Assembly: GCF_005217455.1 (NCBI RefSeq)
Contig: NZ_SZPQ01000003.1
Span: forward strand, 248,001-312,000
Source of the DNA: Martelella alba
GTDB taxonomy: Bacteria > Pseudomonadota > Gammaproteobacteria > Enterobacterales > Enterobacteriaceae
Direction: 5' to 3'
Length of the DNA: 64,000 nucleotides
The notes beneath the pieces were generated by a model. That model saw only the letters and a list, made by a program, of their open reading frames with translations. It ran no database searches and was not told the DNA's origin. A program made the position numbers and the translations under genes. Every line of letters starts with the position of its first letter. Positions within the stretch are counted from its first letter, which is position 1. This document shows, piece after piece, positions 52,993-62,010 of the stretch.

Positions 52993-53913
52993 TTAACCAA
53001 TTTTATTTTTATAGAACGCCGTTCCGGTATGGATTTGATCGAGGATAACACTCAGGCCCCAATATTTTTCCAGTACATTGTCTTTATTCACACGGCAGAC
53101 ATCGTCATTGAAGGTTCCCAGTCGCTGGTGATAAATCTTGGCGTTTTTCGGATACCCCAATGTTTCAGTAACGGCCGACAGAGATAAAAAGATGGCAAGT
53201 TCATCCGCCAGCGCGGGATTTTTTGCATGGTGATGGTACAGCCAGACATAAAGCTCCGGATGGAAATTGGTGAATACGCCGCTAAATCCTTTGCAACCCG
53301 CCTGGATAGCCGGCCAGGCAATCGCGGCATTCGCGTTGACAACATTCAAGGACGTCCCCTGGGCCAATTTTACGCGACGTTTTACCGTATCCAAATCGCA
53401 ACTGACGTCTTTTAGCACCACAAAACGTCCGCTATGGGCGCACCAGGAAAACTCATCGTCACTCAGCAGGCGGCGGTAAGGCGCCGGGCACTCGTACAGC
53501 CCTAGCGGCAAGGTTTCCGGCAAGACAGCAAGTAAATTGTTCAGTGTGGCGAAAAACACCTCGCTGCCCTGATTTTTCGGGTCAAGATGGTTGGTGACCA
53601 GTACTAGCGCATCAGCCCCTGTTTCAGCCATGGTCAGCAGTTCTTCCCGTTGGGCGCTAATATCATCGCTAATGTGCCCCGAGACAATTACCGGCACCCG
53701 GCCTGCGGTTTTCTCCACCACAAAACGCCCCAAGGCCGCCCGTTCAGCCAGTGACAGAAATTGCATCTCGCTGGACTGGCATACTGCGAATAGCGCATCG
53801 ACTCCCTGTTGCAGATACCACTCGATAAGCTGCTCAAGACCAGGCCAGTCAATGTCATTTTGGGCATTGAATGGGGTTAACATGACTGGAATCACACCGT
53901 CAATCTTGTTCAT
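52993..53913 (-). CDS. DapA-family aldolase/lyase
   Basis: This 306-residue TIM-barrel protein belongs to the dihydrodipicolinate synthase/N-acetylneuraminate lyase family. The Schiff-base lysine is in FVVLKDVSCDLD and the partner tyrosine in LPLGLYECPAP. The GTTGE block is replaced by AVCQSSEMQFLS, so it is not DapA itself. In a sugar-acid operon it may cleave a 2-keto-3-deoxy sugar acid to pyruvate and an aldehyde. I chose ATG 53913, with AGAGGAGAGG just upstream. It starts 38 bases after the kinase gene. Confidence 0.82.
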   Translation of the reverse strand: MNKIDGVIPVMLTPFNAQNDIDWPGLEQLIEWYLQQGVDALFAVCQSSEMQFLSLAERAALGRFVVEKTAGRVPVIVSGHISDDISAQREELLTMAETGADALVLVTNHLDPKNQGSEVFFATLNNLLAVLPETLPLGLYECPAPYRRLLSDDEFSWCAHSGRFVVLKDVSCDLDTVKRRVKLAQGTSLNVVNANAAIAWPAIQAGCKGFSGVFTNFHPELYVWLYHHHAKNPALADELAIFLSLSAVTETLGYPKNAKIYHQRLGTFNDDVCRVNKDNVLEKYWGLSVILDQIHTGTAFYKNKIG

Positions 53914-53951
53914 TTCCTCTCCTCTTGGCCGCCGGGCGGCCTGATACACCA

Positions 53952-54884
53952 TCAAATTTTGCTTTGCAGTCGGTTAAGCGCCTGCCGTCGGTCCGGCATA
54001 TTCGCCGCGCCTTCACGTTCAACGGCCAGGGACGCAAACGCGGAGGCAAAAGTCGCCGCTTGCGCAAGGGGCTGTTTGTCGGCAAGGGAGGCCGCCAACG
54101 CGCCGTTAAAGGCATCACCGGCGCCTGTGGTGTCTACGCTTAGGGCCGGGAATGCCGGAATGTGTATGAAGTGTTTATTTTCATAAAGAAGCGCTCCCCG
54201 CGCGCCCAGCGTGATGATCACGCAACGCGCTCCAAGCTCCACGATGGCCAGCGCGGCGCGGCGGGCGCTATCCAGGTTTGTGACTTCAATACCGGATAAC
54301 AGTGATGCTTCCGTTTCATTCGGGGTGATGACATCCATGTATTGCAGCGCCGGAATAATATCTGCGGAGTATGGCGCGGGGTTCATGATGACTTTCACTC
54401 CCAATGTATTGGCAAGCTTCATGGCATTTAGTGTCGCGGAAAAATTGTTTTCCAGTTGCAGTAACAACACCCCGGCGTCTGTCAGTTCTTTGGCTAATTC
54501 GGCGACTTCGTTATCTGTAACGGTCTTATTGGCTCCGGCGTATATGGCGATCATGTTTTCGCCATTTTCCTGTGAGACATAAATTACCGCATTGCCTGTG
54601 GGCTCTTCTTCTGATTGATATAGCTTGAATGAGTGGATACCCGATGATGAAAGATGATCCCTGGCAAATCGACTGAATTGGTCTTTACCCACTTTGGAAA
54701 CGAAATGGACTTTCGCTCCGGCGCGGCTCGCGGCCTGTGCCTGATTTGCGCCCTTGCCGCCGGGTCCCAGCGTGCTGCCCAGCGCCATCAAAGACTCGCC
54801 TCCCCGGGGAAATCTTGCGACCCTCGCCACGATATCTACATTAAAGGAGCCAAGAATACAGACCTTATTTTTCATATATTTCAT
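53952..54884 (-). CDS. Ribokinase-like carbohydrate kinase (PfkB family)
   Basis: This 310-residue kinase has the ribokinase layout: ILGSFNVDIVARVARFPRGG at the N-terminus, LGPGGKGANQAQAASRAG (the first PfkB signature) near 41, NPAPYSADIIPAL near 168, and the catalytic VDTTGAGDAFNGALAASLAD near 250. It probably phosphorylates a sugar or sugar acid of this operon. It is the first gene of the nine-gene unit. ATG 54884 has AAGGAACA before it; a second ATG lies at 54875. Confidence 0.88.
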   Translation of the reverse strand: MKYMKNKVCILGSFNVDIVARVARFPRGGESLMALGSTLGPGGKGANQAQAASRAGAKVHFVSKVGKDQFSRFARDHLSSSGIHSFKLYQSEEEPTGNAVIYVSQENGENMIAIYAGANKTVTDNEVAELAKELTDAGVLLLQLENNFSATLNAMKLANTLGVKVIMNPAPYSADIIPALQYMDVITPNETEASLLSGIEVTNLDSARRAALAIVELGARCVIITLGARGALLYENKHFIHIPAFPALSVDTTGAGDAFNGALAASLADKQPLAQAATFASAFASLAVEREGAANMPDRRQALNRLQSKI

Positions 54885-55645
54885 TGTTCCTTTTTTGTTT
54901 TTACGGTTGAAATGCCAGAGTGATATTCAAATTAATTTTTATTTCTAAAATAATTTTTGCCCAGGTTTTTCGGCCAGAGTTATACCCCGTCATAGCGGCG
55001 AAGAATAGGGCCCGGCTGGGTCAAGATCCACAGGACGCCCTGTATCGTTATTCAGATGCATGAAAGCATTTAAAGAAGGCTTCATCACCGCGTTATTATA
55101 TTAGCCAGATAATTGGGATATCACGCCTCCTCGCATTTATTAATGAAGTTGACCTGCTCTTGTTGAATGAAGCATATGCGAGCCATGAAGCCCAAAAGGT
55201 GATTTACATCGTGTAACAATCAAAAAAACAAAAACAAACAAAAATGAAACATCCACACTTAACCTGCCAAATGTGAGAAATATGTGACATTTTTCACAAA
55301 AAAACCTCTATCGACAGGTTGCAAAACCGGGGGGTGAGAAAAGTTTTTTTTGATAAAAAAGAGAGGGTTGTGTGAGAGGTGCCGCAAGACCCCGACTTCA
55401 AAGATCGCTATTCCCTAAAGAATGGCCTACCGTGCAAAATCCTTGCTGAAGTGAATCATCATCAAAAGAAAGGGACAGGTCCCGGCAACTGGACATCGGG
55501 ACCCCGGGGAAGGGGCTCGCGTGTGTTCAGGATGATGTCAGGACGGGCGACCTTGGCCGCCCACACTACAGTGTCAAGCGTGGCAGGATATAATGTCAGT
55601 TGGCGAAATAACACACTGAATAGACGGGTATTTCAATGAGTAAAA
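54885..55645. other. Long gene-free region with a CRP-type site
   Basis: About 760 bases separate the ribokinase operon from the bactofilin gene. The part from 54890 to 55370 is AT-rich and holds a perfect CRP-type site at 55283-55298. From about 55380 the composition turns GC-rich, and an open frame of 86 codons (55379-55639) exists but has no ribosome site and no recognisable feature. The promoter of the nine-gene operon is presumably here. Confidence 0.45.
55283..55298. promoter_or_regulatory. CRP (cAMP receptor protein) binding site TGTGA-N6-TCACA
   Basis: TGTGA at 55283-55287 and TCACA at 55294-55298 are exact consensus half-sites with the correct six-base spacer, in AT-rich DNA. Another TGTGA lies just before it. 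It is about 385 bases upstream of the ribokinase gene, further than usual, so a promoter within this region or a long leader is implied. CRP control would suit a sugar operon. Confidence 0.6.
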
Positions 55646-56335
55646 TCAGCTATGTTCTGCACTGGTTGGCAAAGCAATGTGGCGGGTATCTGCCGCTGTT
55701 CCAATTTTATCTTTATTCTGTGCAGTATTCTCAGGAATAAATCCGATAACATTTGTGTTTTCCTTTTCGGTTTTGGCGATATTTTCCGCTTTTCCAACCA
55801 AGATCGCTCCCTTTTTTACCGTTAGCGAGGCATATACAATTGCTCCGCTAATATTACCATGTACATCAATGGTGAGCGCTTCGGCTCGGCATTCGCCATT
55901 CACCTTCCCATCAATAATCAGTTCTCGGCAGTTAATGTCTCCGTTCACCCAGCCATTATGCATGATTTTTACCATTCCGTCTCCGGCATCGATATTGCCG
56001 CACACTTGACCATAGATATACACCTGGCCGGATGCGACCAGATTTCCTTCGAATCGTACATCGCCGGAGATTACCGTGTTATTCTGTTTATCATCTACTT
56101 GGGTAGGCTTTTCCGGCACTACCGGCACGGGATCAACTTGCATTTGAGGAATATCCATCATTTTTCTATTTTTCCCGAACATATTTTCCATCTGCTCCTG
56201 AAATAATTTTTGGAATAAGATAAACACCACGGTCAACGAGCCAAAAATAGCCGCGCCGAAGATGAAATTCATGAGCCAGGCTAACAATGATAACAACCAA
56301 AAGCCCAGTGCGATAGAGAGAAAAAGGTAGTTCAT
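55646..56335 (-). CDS. Bactofilin-family cytoskeletal protein (CcmA-like)
   Basis: This 229-residue protein begins with two hydrophobic segments (FLSIALGFWLLSLLAWLMNF and FGAAIFGSLTVVFILFQKLF), which should anchor it in the inner membrane. A bactofilin beta-helix core follows from about residue 87: TVISGDVRFEGNLVASGQVY, GWVNGDINCRELIIDG, EALTIDVHGNISGAIVY. It ends in a polar tail. Bactofilins polymerise without nucleotide; CcmA of Proteus and Helicobacter relatives affects cell shape. The membrane-anchored form resembles enterobacterial members. It stands alone; its start at 56335 has no strong ribosome site that I can see. Confidence 0.8.
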   Translation of the reverse strand: MNYLFLSIALGFWLLSLLAWLMNFIFGAAIFGSLTVVFILFQKLFQEQMENMFGKNRKMMDIPQMQVDPVPVVPEKPTQVDDKQNNTVISGDVRFEGNLVASGQVYIYGQVCGNIDAGDGMVKIMHNGWVNGDINCRELIIDGKVNGECRAEALTIDVHGNISGAIVYASLTVKKGAILVGKAENIAKTEKENTNVIGFIPENTAQNKDKIGTAADTRHIALPTSAEHS

Positions 56336-56683
56336 ATCTTAAAATCGGGTGGCTTTCAAAAGCCAGATGAGGCCACAGGTCAAACCCGGCCTGAGATTAA
56401 TAAGACGCCTAACCAGCCAATGCATTGACTAAAACCCTTCATTACAGCAGCGTTAATTAAATCTATCAGCCAAGGCTGCCCTTTGCTAAGCTATTTATTT
56501 TTGTTTATTTATGGGTAATTTCTATCAGTTGACAATACTGATTTTTCAGTTGATTAGTCGTTGACGTCAATGGGTTTTGCTTAATTTATAAACTGATTCT
56601 TTTGCTTTTTGAGGAAGGATGATCTCTAGTATTTTTTATTATATCTAAAAATTTATTATTGTATCTGACAATTAGAGGCGTTC
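56336..56683. other. AT-rich gene-free stretch between bactofilin and small membrane protein genes
   Basis: About 350 bases, strongly AT-rich from 56500 to 56680, hold the divergent promoters of the bactofilin gene (minus) and the small membrane protein gene (plus). I see no clear operator or further gene. Confidence 0.4.
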
Positions 56684-56836
56684 ATGGAAAAAGTTTTTTG
56701 GTTTTTTTTCGCCGGCATGGTTTTAGGCTCAATGGCATTGCTTTTGTGTATCAATCTGGCTCAACGATTCGACCTGTTACACATGGCGCCAAGTAAATCA
56801 ATGGTACAATTATTGAGTAAAATCGTCAGACGTTAA
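56684..56836 (+). CDS. Small membrane protein, 50 residues, unknown function
   Basis: This 50-residue open frame begins with ATG 56684, preceded by TTAGAGGCGTTC with GAGG six bases upstream. The N-terminal half is one long hydrophobic helix (VFWFFFAGMVLGSMALLLCI) and the rest is polar and positively charged at the end (SKIVRR), as in a single-span membrane protein with the tail in the cytoplasm. I do not recognise a family. The good ribosome site, membrane-like composition and lack of overlap with other genes support it as real. It is divergent from the bactofilin gene, and a link to it is possible but unproven. Confidence 0.5.
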   Translation: MEKVFWFFFAGMVLGSMALLLCINLAQRFDLLHMAPSKSMVQLLSKIVRR

Positions 56837-56973
56837 CATCCCTATTGACATAGTGTTGTTCAATTGCGGTAAGGCGCAATCGGCAGCAAACCCCAGCTAT
56901 CGGGATGCAGCCCTTGAGTGTTATCGCCATGACTGTTAGTTTAAGAAAACCTTCGCGCTATCTCTAAGGAAGC

Positions 56974-57507
56974 ATGGTGTCAACCGTCATTGAAACGCCC
57001 CGACTTCTGCTTTGCCGGCATTCCCTTGAGTTGCTGGCGGGATATACGGCGTTCTGGGGTGCCTTGACGCCCACATCAAACACGATGCCAACCCCAGTAC
57101 CGCTGGATTCCGAGGCGGCATGGTCCCGCCTGTTACGATTTATCGGCCATTGGACCCTGTTGGGTTTTGGTCCATTTATCGTTATTGACAAACATGATAA
57201 TCGGGTTATTGGCGAGGTTGGATTTGCATATTTCCACCGTGGCAATGGCGCGATTTTTGATGAATACCCGGAGGCGATGTGGAAAATCGATTATCACTAT
57301 CAAGGGAAGGGGATCGCTTCGGAGGCTGTCCGGTCGGCTATTGTATGGTTTGAGGAACAGCGGGTGGCGAAACGGATGGTCAGCATGATCGATCCTCGTA
57401 ACACTGCCTCATTACGGATCGCGATGCAGTGCGGTTTCCGCCAATTTGACAGTACAACCTATAAAAATAATCCAGTGCTTTTGTTCGAACGATCGGTTTG
57501 CGTCTGA
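56974..57507 (+). CDS. GNAT-family N-acetyltransferase (RimJ/RimL-like)
   Basis: This 177-residue acetyltransferase of the RimJ/RimL type moves acetyl from CoA to an amine, perhaps of a protein or small molecule. It opens STVIETPRLLLCRHS, has NRVIGEVGFAYFHRG near 71, the acetyl-CoA loop YHYQGKGIASEAVRSA near 107, and ends DPRNTASLRIAMQCGFRQ. ATG 56974 follows AAGGAAGC. It stands alone; the substrate is unknown. Confidence 0.85.
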   Translation: MVSTVIETPRLLLCRHSLELLAGYTAFWGALTPTSNTMPTPVPLDSEAAWSRLLRFIGHWTLLGFGPFIVIDKHDNRVIGEVGFAYFHRGNGAIFDEYPEAMWKIDYHYQGKGIASEAVRSAIVWFEEQRVAKRMVSMIDPRNTASLRIAMQCGFRQFDSTTYKNNPVLLFERSVCV

Positions 57508-57823
57508 AGGGCGTTTTCAGACAGCCCGCAGGCACACACATGCGCCAAAATTTCCCGTTGTCTTCGCTATTAATGCCATAGAGCCTTTTTATCATTGCGT
57601 GCTGCATTGGTCGATAAGCCAGTACCGGCAAAAGCGCTTCCATTGAACCGCATCAGGCGCCGTCGCCAAAGAAATATGAAGGCCGCCATGCCATATCAGG
57701 CGGGTACCCGCCAGCCGTGAGGCTCGCGGTCAATCCTTTGCATGATGTCGTCGATATTGGCGTGGTTGTGTTTGTGTTTGTTGTTCGCCAAGCCCATGTT
57801 GACTGGGTGTGGGCGGCATGCGT
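57508..57823. other. Gene-free stretch between the GNAT and VOC genes
   Basis: About 316 bases between two genes that end facing each other. I looked for a terminator hairpin and found none convincing, and no open frame with coding features. Confidence 0.35.
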
Positions 57824-58663
57824 TCACCCCGTCTGAAAGCACATTGCCAGCCATTGAGCCTGCTGTTGCGTGACCAGCACACGGTTATCCTGCTCGCGCC
57901 ACTGAATATCGCCCAGGGCAAGGCATTGTTTGAGCTGGCTTAGCGATGCCACCTGAAAACACAGCGCCGCCATTTTCGCCGGGGCATTTTGCGCCACGGG
58001 GGGCAGGGCGAATTCCTGGCTTGCCTGGTCATGACGGATGATACGCAAACGACAGGTCCCAGAGTCCAGCACATAGCCGCCGTTAGCCTCCCGGCGCGGC
58101 TTGAGGCTGAATAATTGACGGTACAGCGTCAATGTACGCTCCGGTTGGGGCGTGGCGATGACAAATGCCGTCAGCGCCCGCGCGCCATTGGGATGCACTT
58201 GCCAGGCGGGCTGCCATACGGCCTCCGGTGTCTGCTGCTCGCAAAAAAAACTGAAGCCGTAATCCAGGGCGCTGGCGCGAATCCGTGAGATGCGGAATCT
58301 GGCTTCGGTCCGGCGACCATCCGGCAGGGTTACCGGGCGGGAAAACGCGGTGGGCGGTTCGCCGTCCAGTCCGCATTGTTGCAGGTGCCGCCATACGGCA
58401 TGAGCGTCACGGGTTTTCCAAACCAGCCCGGCAAGGCCTGGCGCGGCCTGCCACAGCCCGCGCGAAGTCGGCTGCCTGGCGCTTTCATAACCCAGAAGTT
58501 CCAGGTAATTGTCCGCAAAAATAGCCAGATGATTGCTGGAGCCCATGGAATGATGGCCCCGCTCGCTGAGTTGAAAACCCATTCGTTGAAATAAGTGATG
58601 GGCCTGATCCAATTCGTGATCCACATTGATCACCGCATGGTCCATAACCGGGGTAATTGGCAT
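57824..58663 (-). CDS. VOC-superfamily protein (glyoxalase-like domain)
   Basis: This 279-residue protein has a glyoxalase-like fold. MDHAVINVDHELDQAHHLFQ near the start gives the usual first metal ligand position, with SSNHLAIFADNYLELLGYES following. A second half begins around GARALTAFVIATPQPERTLT. It resembles the Glyoxalase_3 group of vicinal-oxygen-chelate proteins; the reaction is unknown. I chose ATG 58663 (AAGGA eight bases upstream); an upstream open frame to 58762 is read-through. It is the last gene of the Liv-type ABC operon, 34 bases after livF, so it may process the imported compound. Confidence 0.72.
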   Translation of the reverse strand: MPITPVMDHAVINVDHELDQAHHLFQRMGFQLSERGHHSMGSSNHLAIFADNYLELLGYESARQPTSRGLWQAAPGLAGLVWKTRDAHAVWRHLQQCGLDGEPPTAFSRPVTLPDGRRTEARFRISRIRASALDYGFSFFCEQQTPEAVWQPAWQVHPNGARALTAFVIATPQPERTLTLYRQLFSLKPRREANGGYVLDSGTCRLRIIRHDQASQEFALPPVAQNAPAKMAALCFQVASLSQLKQCLALGDIQWREQDNRVLVTQQQAQWLAMCFQTG

Positions 58664-58697
58664 GGGGTTATTCCTTCTGTTATCGTCATTATTCCTG

Positions 58698-59417
58698 TCA
58701 GGCGGCGCGGCCGCCAAAGTACAATTCCCGCATGCGCGGGTCGTCCAGCAAATCCCGCGCATGACCGCTCATCGCCACTTTCCCCAGGGCCAGAACATAA
58801 GCCCGGTCGGAAATATGCAGTGCTTCCATGGCATTTTGCTCCACCATCAAAATGGTCACTTTTTCCTGGCGGCGAATGGTTTGTATTGCCCGGAAAACGT
58901 CCGTGAGCATTTTGGGCGACAACCCGGCGGAAGGTTCGTCCAGCAGCAATACGGCCGGCTCCGGCATCAGCGCGCGGGCGAGGGCAAGGATTTGCCGCTC
59001 GCCGCCGGAAAGGGCTGAAGCGGCGCAATGCCGCTTTTTTTGCAGTAAGGGATAATGTTCAGCCAGTTGCGCCATCCGTTGCTTACATTGCCCTGGCGGT
59101 AAAAATTGCCCGCCGGTTTGCAGGTTTTCCGCGACCGTCAGGTTGTTGAATACGTTATCCAGTTGCGGGACAAACCCCAGCGCGCATTCGCGGATCTTAA
59201 GATGCGCCGGAATCCGTGCTGTTTCCCGGCTATCAATTTCCACCCGCCCCTCACGGGGGGAAACGAAACCGGCAATGGCTTTCAGCAAAGTGGATTTGCC
59301 ACAGCCGTTAGGGCCAAGCAGCGTCACGATCTCCGCCTGCGCGACATGCAGTGAGATACCCTGCAGGATGTCAATCCCCGGCGTATAACCGGCCACCACG
59401 TTTTCGAGGGTAATCAT
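58698..59417 (-). CDS. livF: Branched-chain amino-acid-type ABC transporter ATP-binding protein LivF
   Basis: This 239-residue ATPase pairs with LivG to drive the importer. It has Walker A GPNGCGKST, the signature SALSGGERQILALARALMPE and Walker B VLLLDEPSAGLSP. The Liv-type C-terminal lies near ILMVEQNAMEALHISDRAYV. It overlaps livG by four bases. The symbol denotes family membership; leucine is not established as the substrate. Confidence 0.82.
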   Translation of the reverse strand: MITLENVVAGYTPGIDILQGISLHVAQAEIVTLLGPNGCGKSTLLKAIAGFVSPREGRVEIDSRETARIPAHLKIRECALGFVPQLDNVFNNLTVAENLQTGGQFLPPGQCKQRMAQLAEHYPLLQKKRHCAASALSGGERQILALARALMPEPAVLLLDEPSAGLSPKMLTDVFRAIQTIRRQEKVTILMVEQNAMEALHISDRAYVLALGKVAMSGHARDLLDDPRMRELYFGGRAA

Positions 59418-60193
59418 ATGGCCTCCCGTAGCGTCGCCGTGCCCTGTCCCAGGTAGGCGTCCAGTACCTGCTGGTTTTCCGCCAGTTCATCCGGGCGGCA
59501 GTTGGCGACAATCCGCCCGCGGTCCAGCACGACGCAACGCTGGCATAATGTGTTGATAAAGTGCATATCGTGTTCAATCACCAGTAGCGAGATCCCCTGG
59601 CGGCTCAGACTGACCAAGGTTTCCACCAGATCCTGACGTAATTTGGGGTGTACGCCCGCCATGGGTTCGTCCAGCATCAGTAAGGCGGGTTTGCCCATCA
59701 GCGCGCAGGCAATGCCCAGTAACTTTTTTTGCCCGCCCGATAGCGCGGCGGCCGGAAGGTTTTTGACCTTGCTCAACAGCAAATTATCGAGTAAATCGCC
59801 GGCGCGGGCCTTATCCTCCTGTTCAGCGATGCGCCCGGAAGCCAGGCCCAGTAAGCCATTGAGTAATCCATGCCGGCGAGTGCCGGCCGCCATGACAACT
59901 TCCATTACGCTCATTTTTTCCGGCATCACCGGTAGCTGGAACGTGCGGGCGATGCCGGCCTGGATAATCCGATGGCTGGCCAGCCGTGTAATGGGCCGGC
60001 CGTTAAGGGAAATGTTGCCGCCGTCCGGACGGGTAAAGCCGGAAATCGTATTGAGCAGGGTACTTTTACCGGAACCGTTTGGTCCGAGCAGGCCAAGAAT
60101 CTCCCCCTTATCGAGACTCAATGACACGGATGTCAGCACCTGATTGCCGCCAAAGGCCTTGCTGACGCCAGCCACATCCAGCAAACGGGTCAT
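59414..60193 (-). CDS. livG: Branched-chain amino-acid-type ABC transporter ATP-binding protein LivG
   Basis: This 259-residue ATPase has Walker A GPNGSGKST, a Liv-type insert (GIARTFQLPVMPEKMSVMEV), the signature AALSGGQKKLLGIACALMGK and Walker B LLMLDEPMAGVHP. The C-terminal ISLLVIEHDMHFINTLCQRC is typical of LivG. ATG 60193 overlaps the LivM stop by four bases (ATGA). An in-frame start at 60247 lies inside LivM and is unlikely. Confidence 0.82.
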   Translation of the reverse strand: MTRLLDVAGVSKAFGGNQVLTSVSLSLDKGEILGLLGPNGSGKSTLLNTISGFTRPDGGNISLNGRPITRLASHRIIQAGIARTFQLPVMPEKMSVMEVVMAAGTRRHGLLNGLLGLASGRIAEQEDKARAGDLLDNLLLSKVKNLPAAALSGGQKKLLGIACALMGKPALLMLDEPMAGVHPKLRQDLVETLVSLSRQGISLLVIEHDMHFINTLCQRCVVLDRGRIVANCRPDELAENQQVLDAYLGQGTATLREAI

Positions 60194-61077
60194 GATAAGA
60201 TCCTTAGCTTTTCCGGTAACAGGCCCCCTGGCCGGGTCAGCAGGCACAGTAACAAGGCCAGACCCACTAGCCCCAGACGCAGGGCGCCGGTCAGGTCGGC
60301 GCTGATATGAAAATAGTCTTTGGCAAAGGGGATGAAGTTATACAGCCCTTCCACCAGTAACACGCCCAGCAATACGCCGCGCACATTGCCGATACCGCCA
60401 ATCATCACCATGCTCCAGATAAGAAAGGTTTCAGAAGAGAGCAGGTAATCCGGGCTGACGTAGTCGGTGTACCAAGCCAGCAACATGCCGGCCAGGCAGC
60501 ACATGACCGCGCTGCTCATTAACGCGCGGCATTTCAGCCAGGGCAGTGCGTATCCCATGCACATCGCGAGCTGCGGTTGCTCGCGCATCAGGCGCAGCGC
60601 CCGGCCGAACCGGCTGGCGCCTATCCGCAGGCTGCAGAGCGCGGCAAGGACCACGCTGAGCAGGATGATGATGGCGAAAATACGCGTATCGGCCGCGACA
60701 TCGCCGGTTGACCAGGGCGCGACTAATCCGCCGATCCCTTGCGCGCCGCCTGTCAGCGTGTCTTCATTGACCACGGCGATACGGAGAATTTCAGCCAGAG
60801 CCAGGGTGGCAATGCCCCAGTAATCGGCGGTTAACTGTCGGCCCAGCAGCGTCATCATCACGCTGATGGCCATGGCGCACAGCAGCCCGCAAGGGATCAT
60901 TAGCCACAACGGCAAATCGAACCGGCTTCCCAGGCCAATAGCGTAGGCGCCTGTGCCGACAAACACGATATGGCCGAAATTCAACAAACCGGCGTAGCCC
61001 GCCTGCAAATTAAGGGCGAGGGCGACAACGGCGTAAATCCCGGCAAGGCAAAAGATATGCAGCACAAACTCAGACAC
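60190..61077 (-). CDS. livM: Branched-chain amino-acid-type ABC transporter permease LivM
   Basis: This 295-residue inner-membrane permease has about nine hydrophobic segments, with LALNLQAGYAGLLNFGHIVF near 24 (the family's N-terminal block) and MIGGIGNVRGVLLGVLLVEG near 230. The start is GTG 61077 with GGGAGGTAC upstream. It overlaps livH by eight bases. With LivH it forms the channel. Confidence 0.82.
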   Translation of the reverse strand: MSEFVLHIFCLAGIYAVVALALNLQAGYAGLLNFGHIVFVGTGAYAIGLGSRFDLPLWLMIPCGLLCAMAISVMMTLLGRQLTADYWGIATLALAEILRIAVVNEDTLTGGAQGIGGLVAPWSTGDVAADTRIFAIIILLSVVLAALCSLRIGASRFGRALRLMREQPQLAMCMGYALPWLKCRALMSSAVMCCLAGMLLAWYTDYVSPDYLLSSETFLIWSMVMIGGIGNVRGVLLGVLLVEGLYNFIPFAKDYFHISADLTGALRLGLVGLALLLCLLTRPGGLLPEKLRILS

Positions 61078-61963
61078 GGCGTACCTCCCGGTTAAACAGA
61101 CCATAGGGGCGCAACAATAGCGCTAGCAGCAGAATGACAAAGGATGAGGCGTTTACCCAGGTCACTGGAATAAACAGTAAGTCGCCGCCAAACAGCCAGC
61201 TCCAGTCAATATTGGTGACGGTAGTTTCGGTTGCGGCGATAAGTAATGCGCCGAAAATGGCCCCCATGGGGTTTCCCAGCCCGCCAAGAATGGCGCACGC
61301 CAGGACAGGCAGCATCAGATCATTGCCTTGGTTGACCCATGCGCTGGCGTTCATCGCCAACATGCTTCCCCCCACCGCCGCCAGCATGCCCGCCACCAGG
61401 TTGACGCTGTGAATAATGGCGCTGGCGTTTAACCCGCAGGCCGTCGCCAGATCCCGGTTGCTGGCCAGCGCGCGAATGGCGCGGCCCTGTGGCGTGCGAA
61501 ACAGCAATAGGCTGAATACCGCGATCAGGGCGCAGGTAACGCCCAGGCTCCAGAGTTCATCCGAGGAGACGCGCGTGTCGCCAATTTGCCAGACCGCGCT
61601 TATCGGCAGAGGATAATTAACCGGGGCCGAACCTTCGACCCCCAGGGCCAGCGCCGTCAGTACCATTGAAACCGCCAGGGAGCCAATCATGGCGTTGGCC
61701 GTTCCGCTTTTCAGCAATGGCTGGAATACCCAGTGATGCAGCAGCGTGGATAACACGCCGCAGACAAGTGCGGAAAAGACTATAGCCAGGGACAGCGGCA
61801 TACCCAGACGAAGCCCGGCGGCGGTGACAAAGGCGCCGACCATGGCATATTGCATATGGGCGATGTTGGCGAACCGAACCAGCCCATACACCAGACTTAA
61901 CCCCAGCGCGACCAGCGACAAATCCGCGGCGCGAATCAATGTATCCATCAAAAACTGCAACAT
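61070..61963 (-). CDS. livH: Branched-chain amino-acid-type ABC transporter permease LivH
   Basis: This 297-residue permease has the LivH layout: ALGLSLVYGLVRFANIAHMQ near 20, a central ATACGLNASAIIHSVNLVAG region, and CAILGGLGNPMGAIFGALLI near 222. About eight membrane segments are visible. It is the first permease of the pair and follows the binding-protein gene after about 47 bases. Confidence 0.82.
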   Translation of the reverse strand: MLQFLMDTLIRAADLSLVALGLSLVYGLVRFANIAHMQYAMVGAFVTAAGLRLGMPLSLAIVFSALVCGVLSTLLHHWVFQPLLKSGTANAMIGSLAVSMVLTALALGVEGSAPVNYPLPISAVWQIGDTRVSSDELWSLGVTCALIAVFSLLLFRTPQGRAIRALASNRDLATACGLNASAIIHSVNLVAGMLAAVGGSMLAMNASAWVNQGNDLMLPVLACAILGGLGNPMGAIFGALLIAATETTVTNIDWSWLFGGDLLFIPVTWVNASSFVILLLALLLRPYGLFNREVRRV

Positions 61964-62010
61964 GTTTTTCCCCGATGATGTGGCCTGTACTGACGGGATG
62001 ACCTGGCGCG

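Noticed and set aside
55379-55639. 86-codon frame in the gene-free region before the bactofilin gene
   Set aside because: No ribosome site and no recognisable domain; composition looks like random reading of a GC-rich patch.
57380-57643. 87-codon minus-strand frame overlapping the GNAT gene end
   Set aside because: It overlaps a confident gene, has no ribosome site and no family features.
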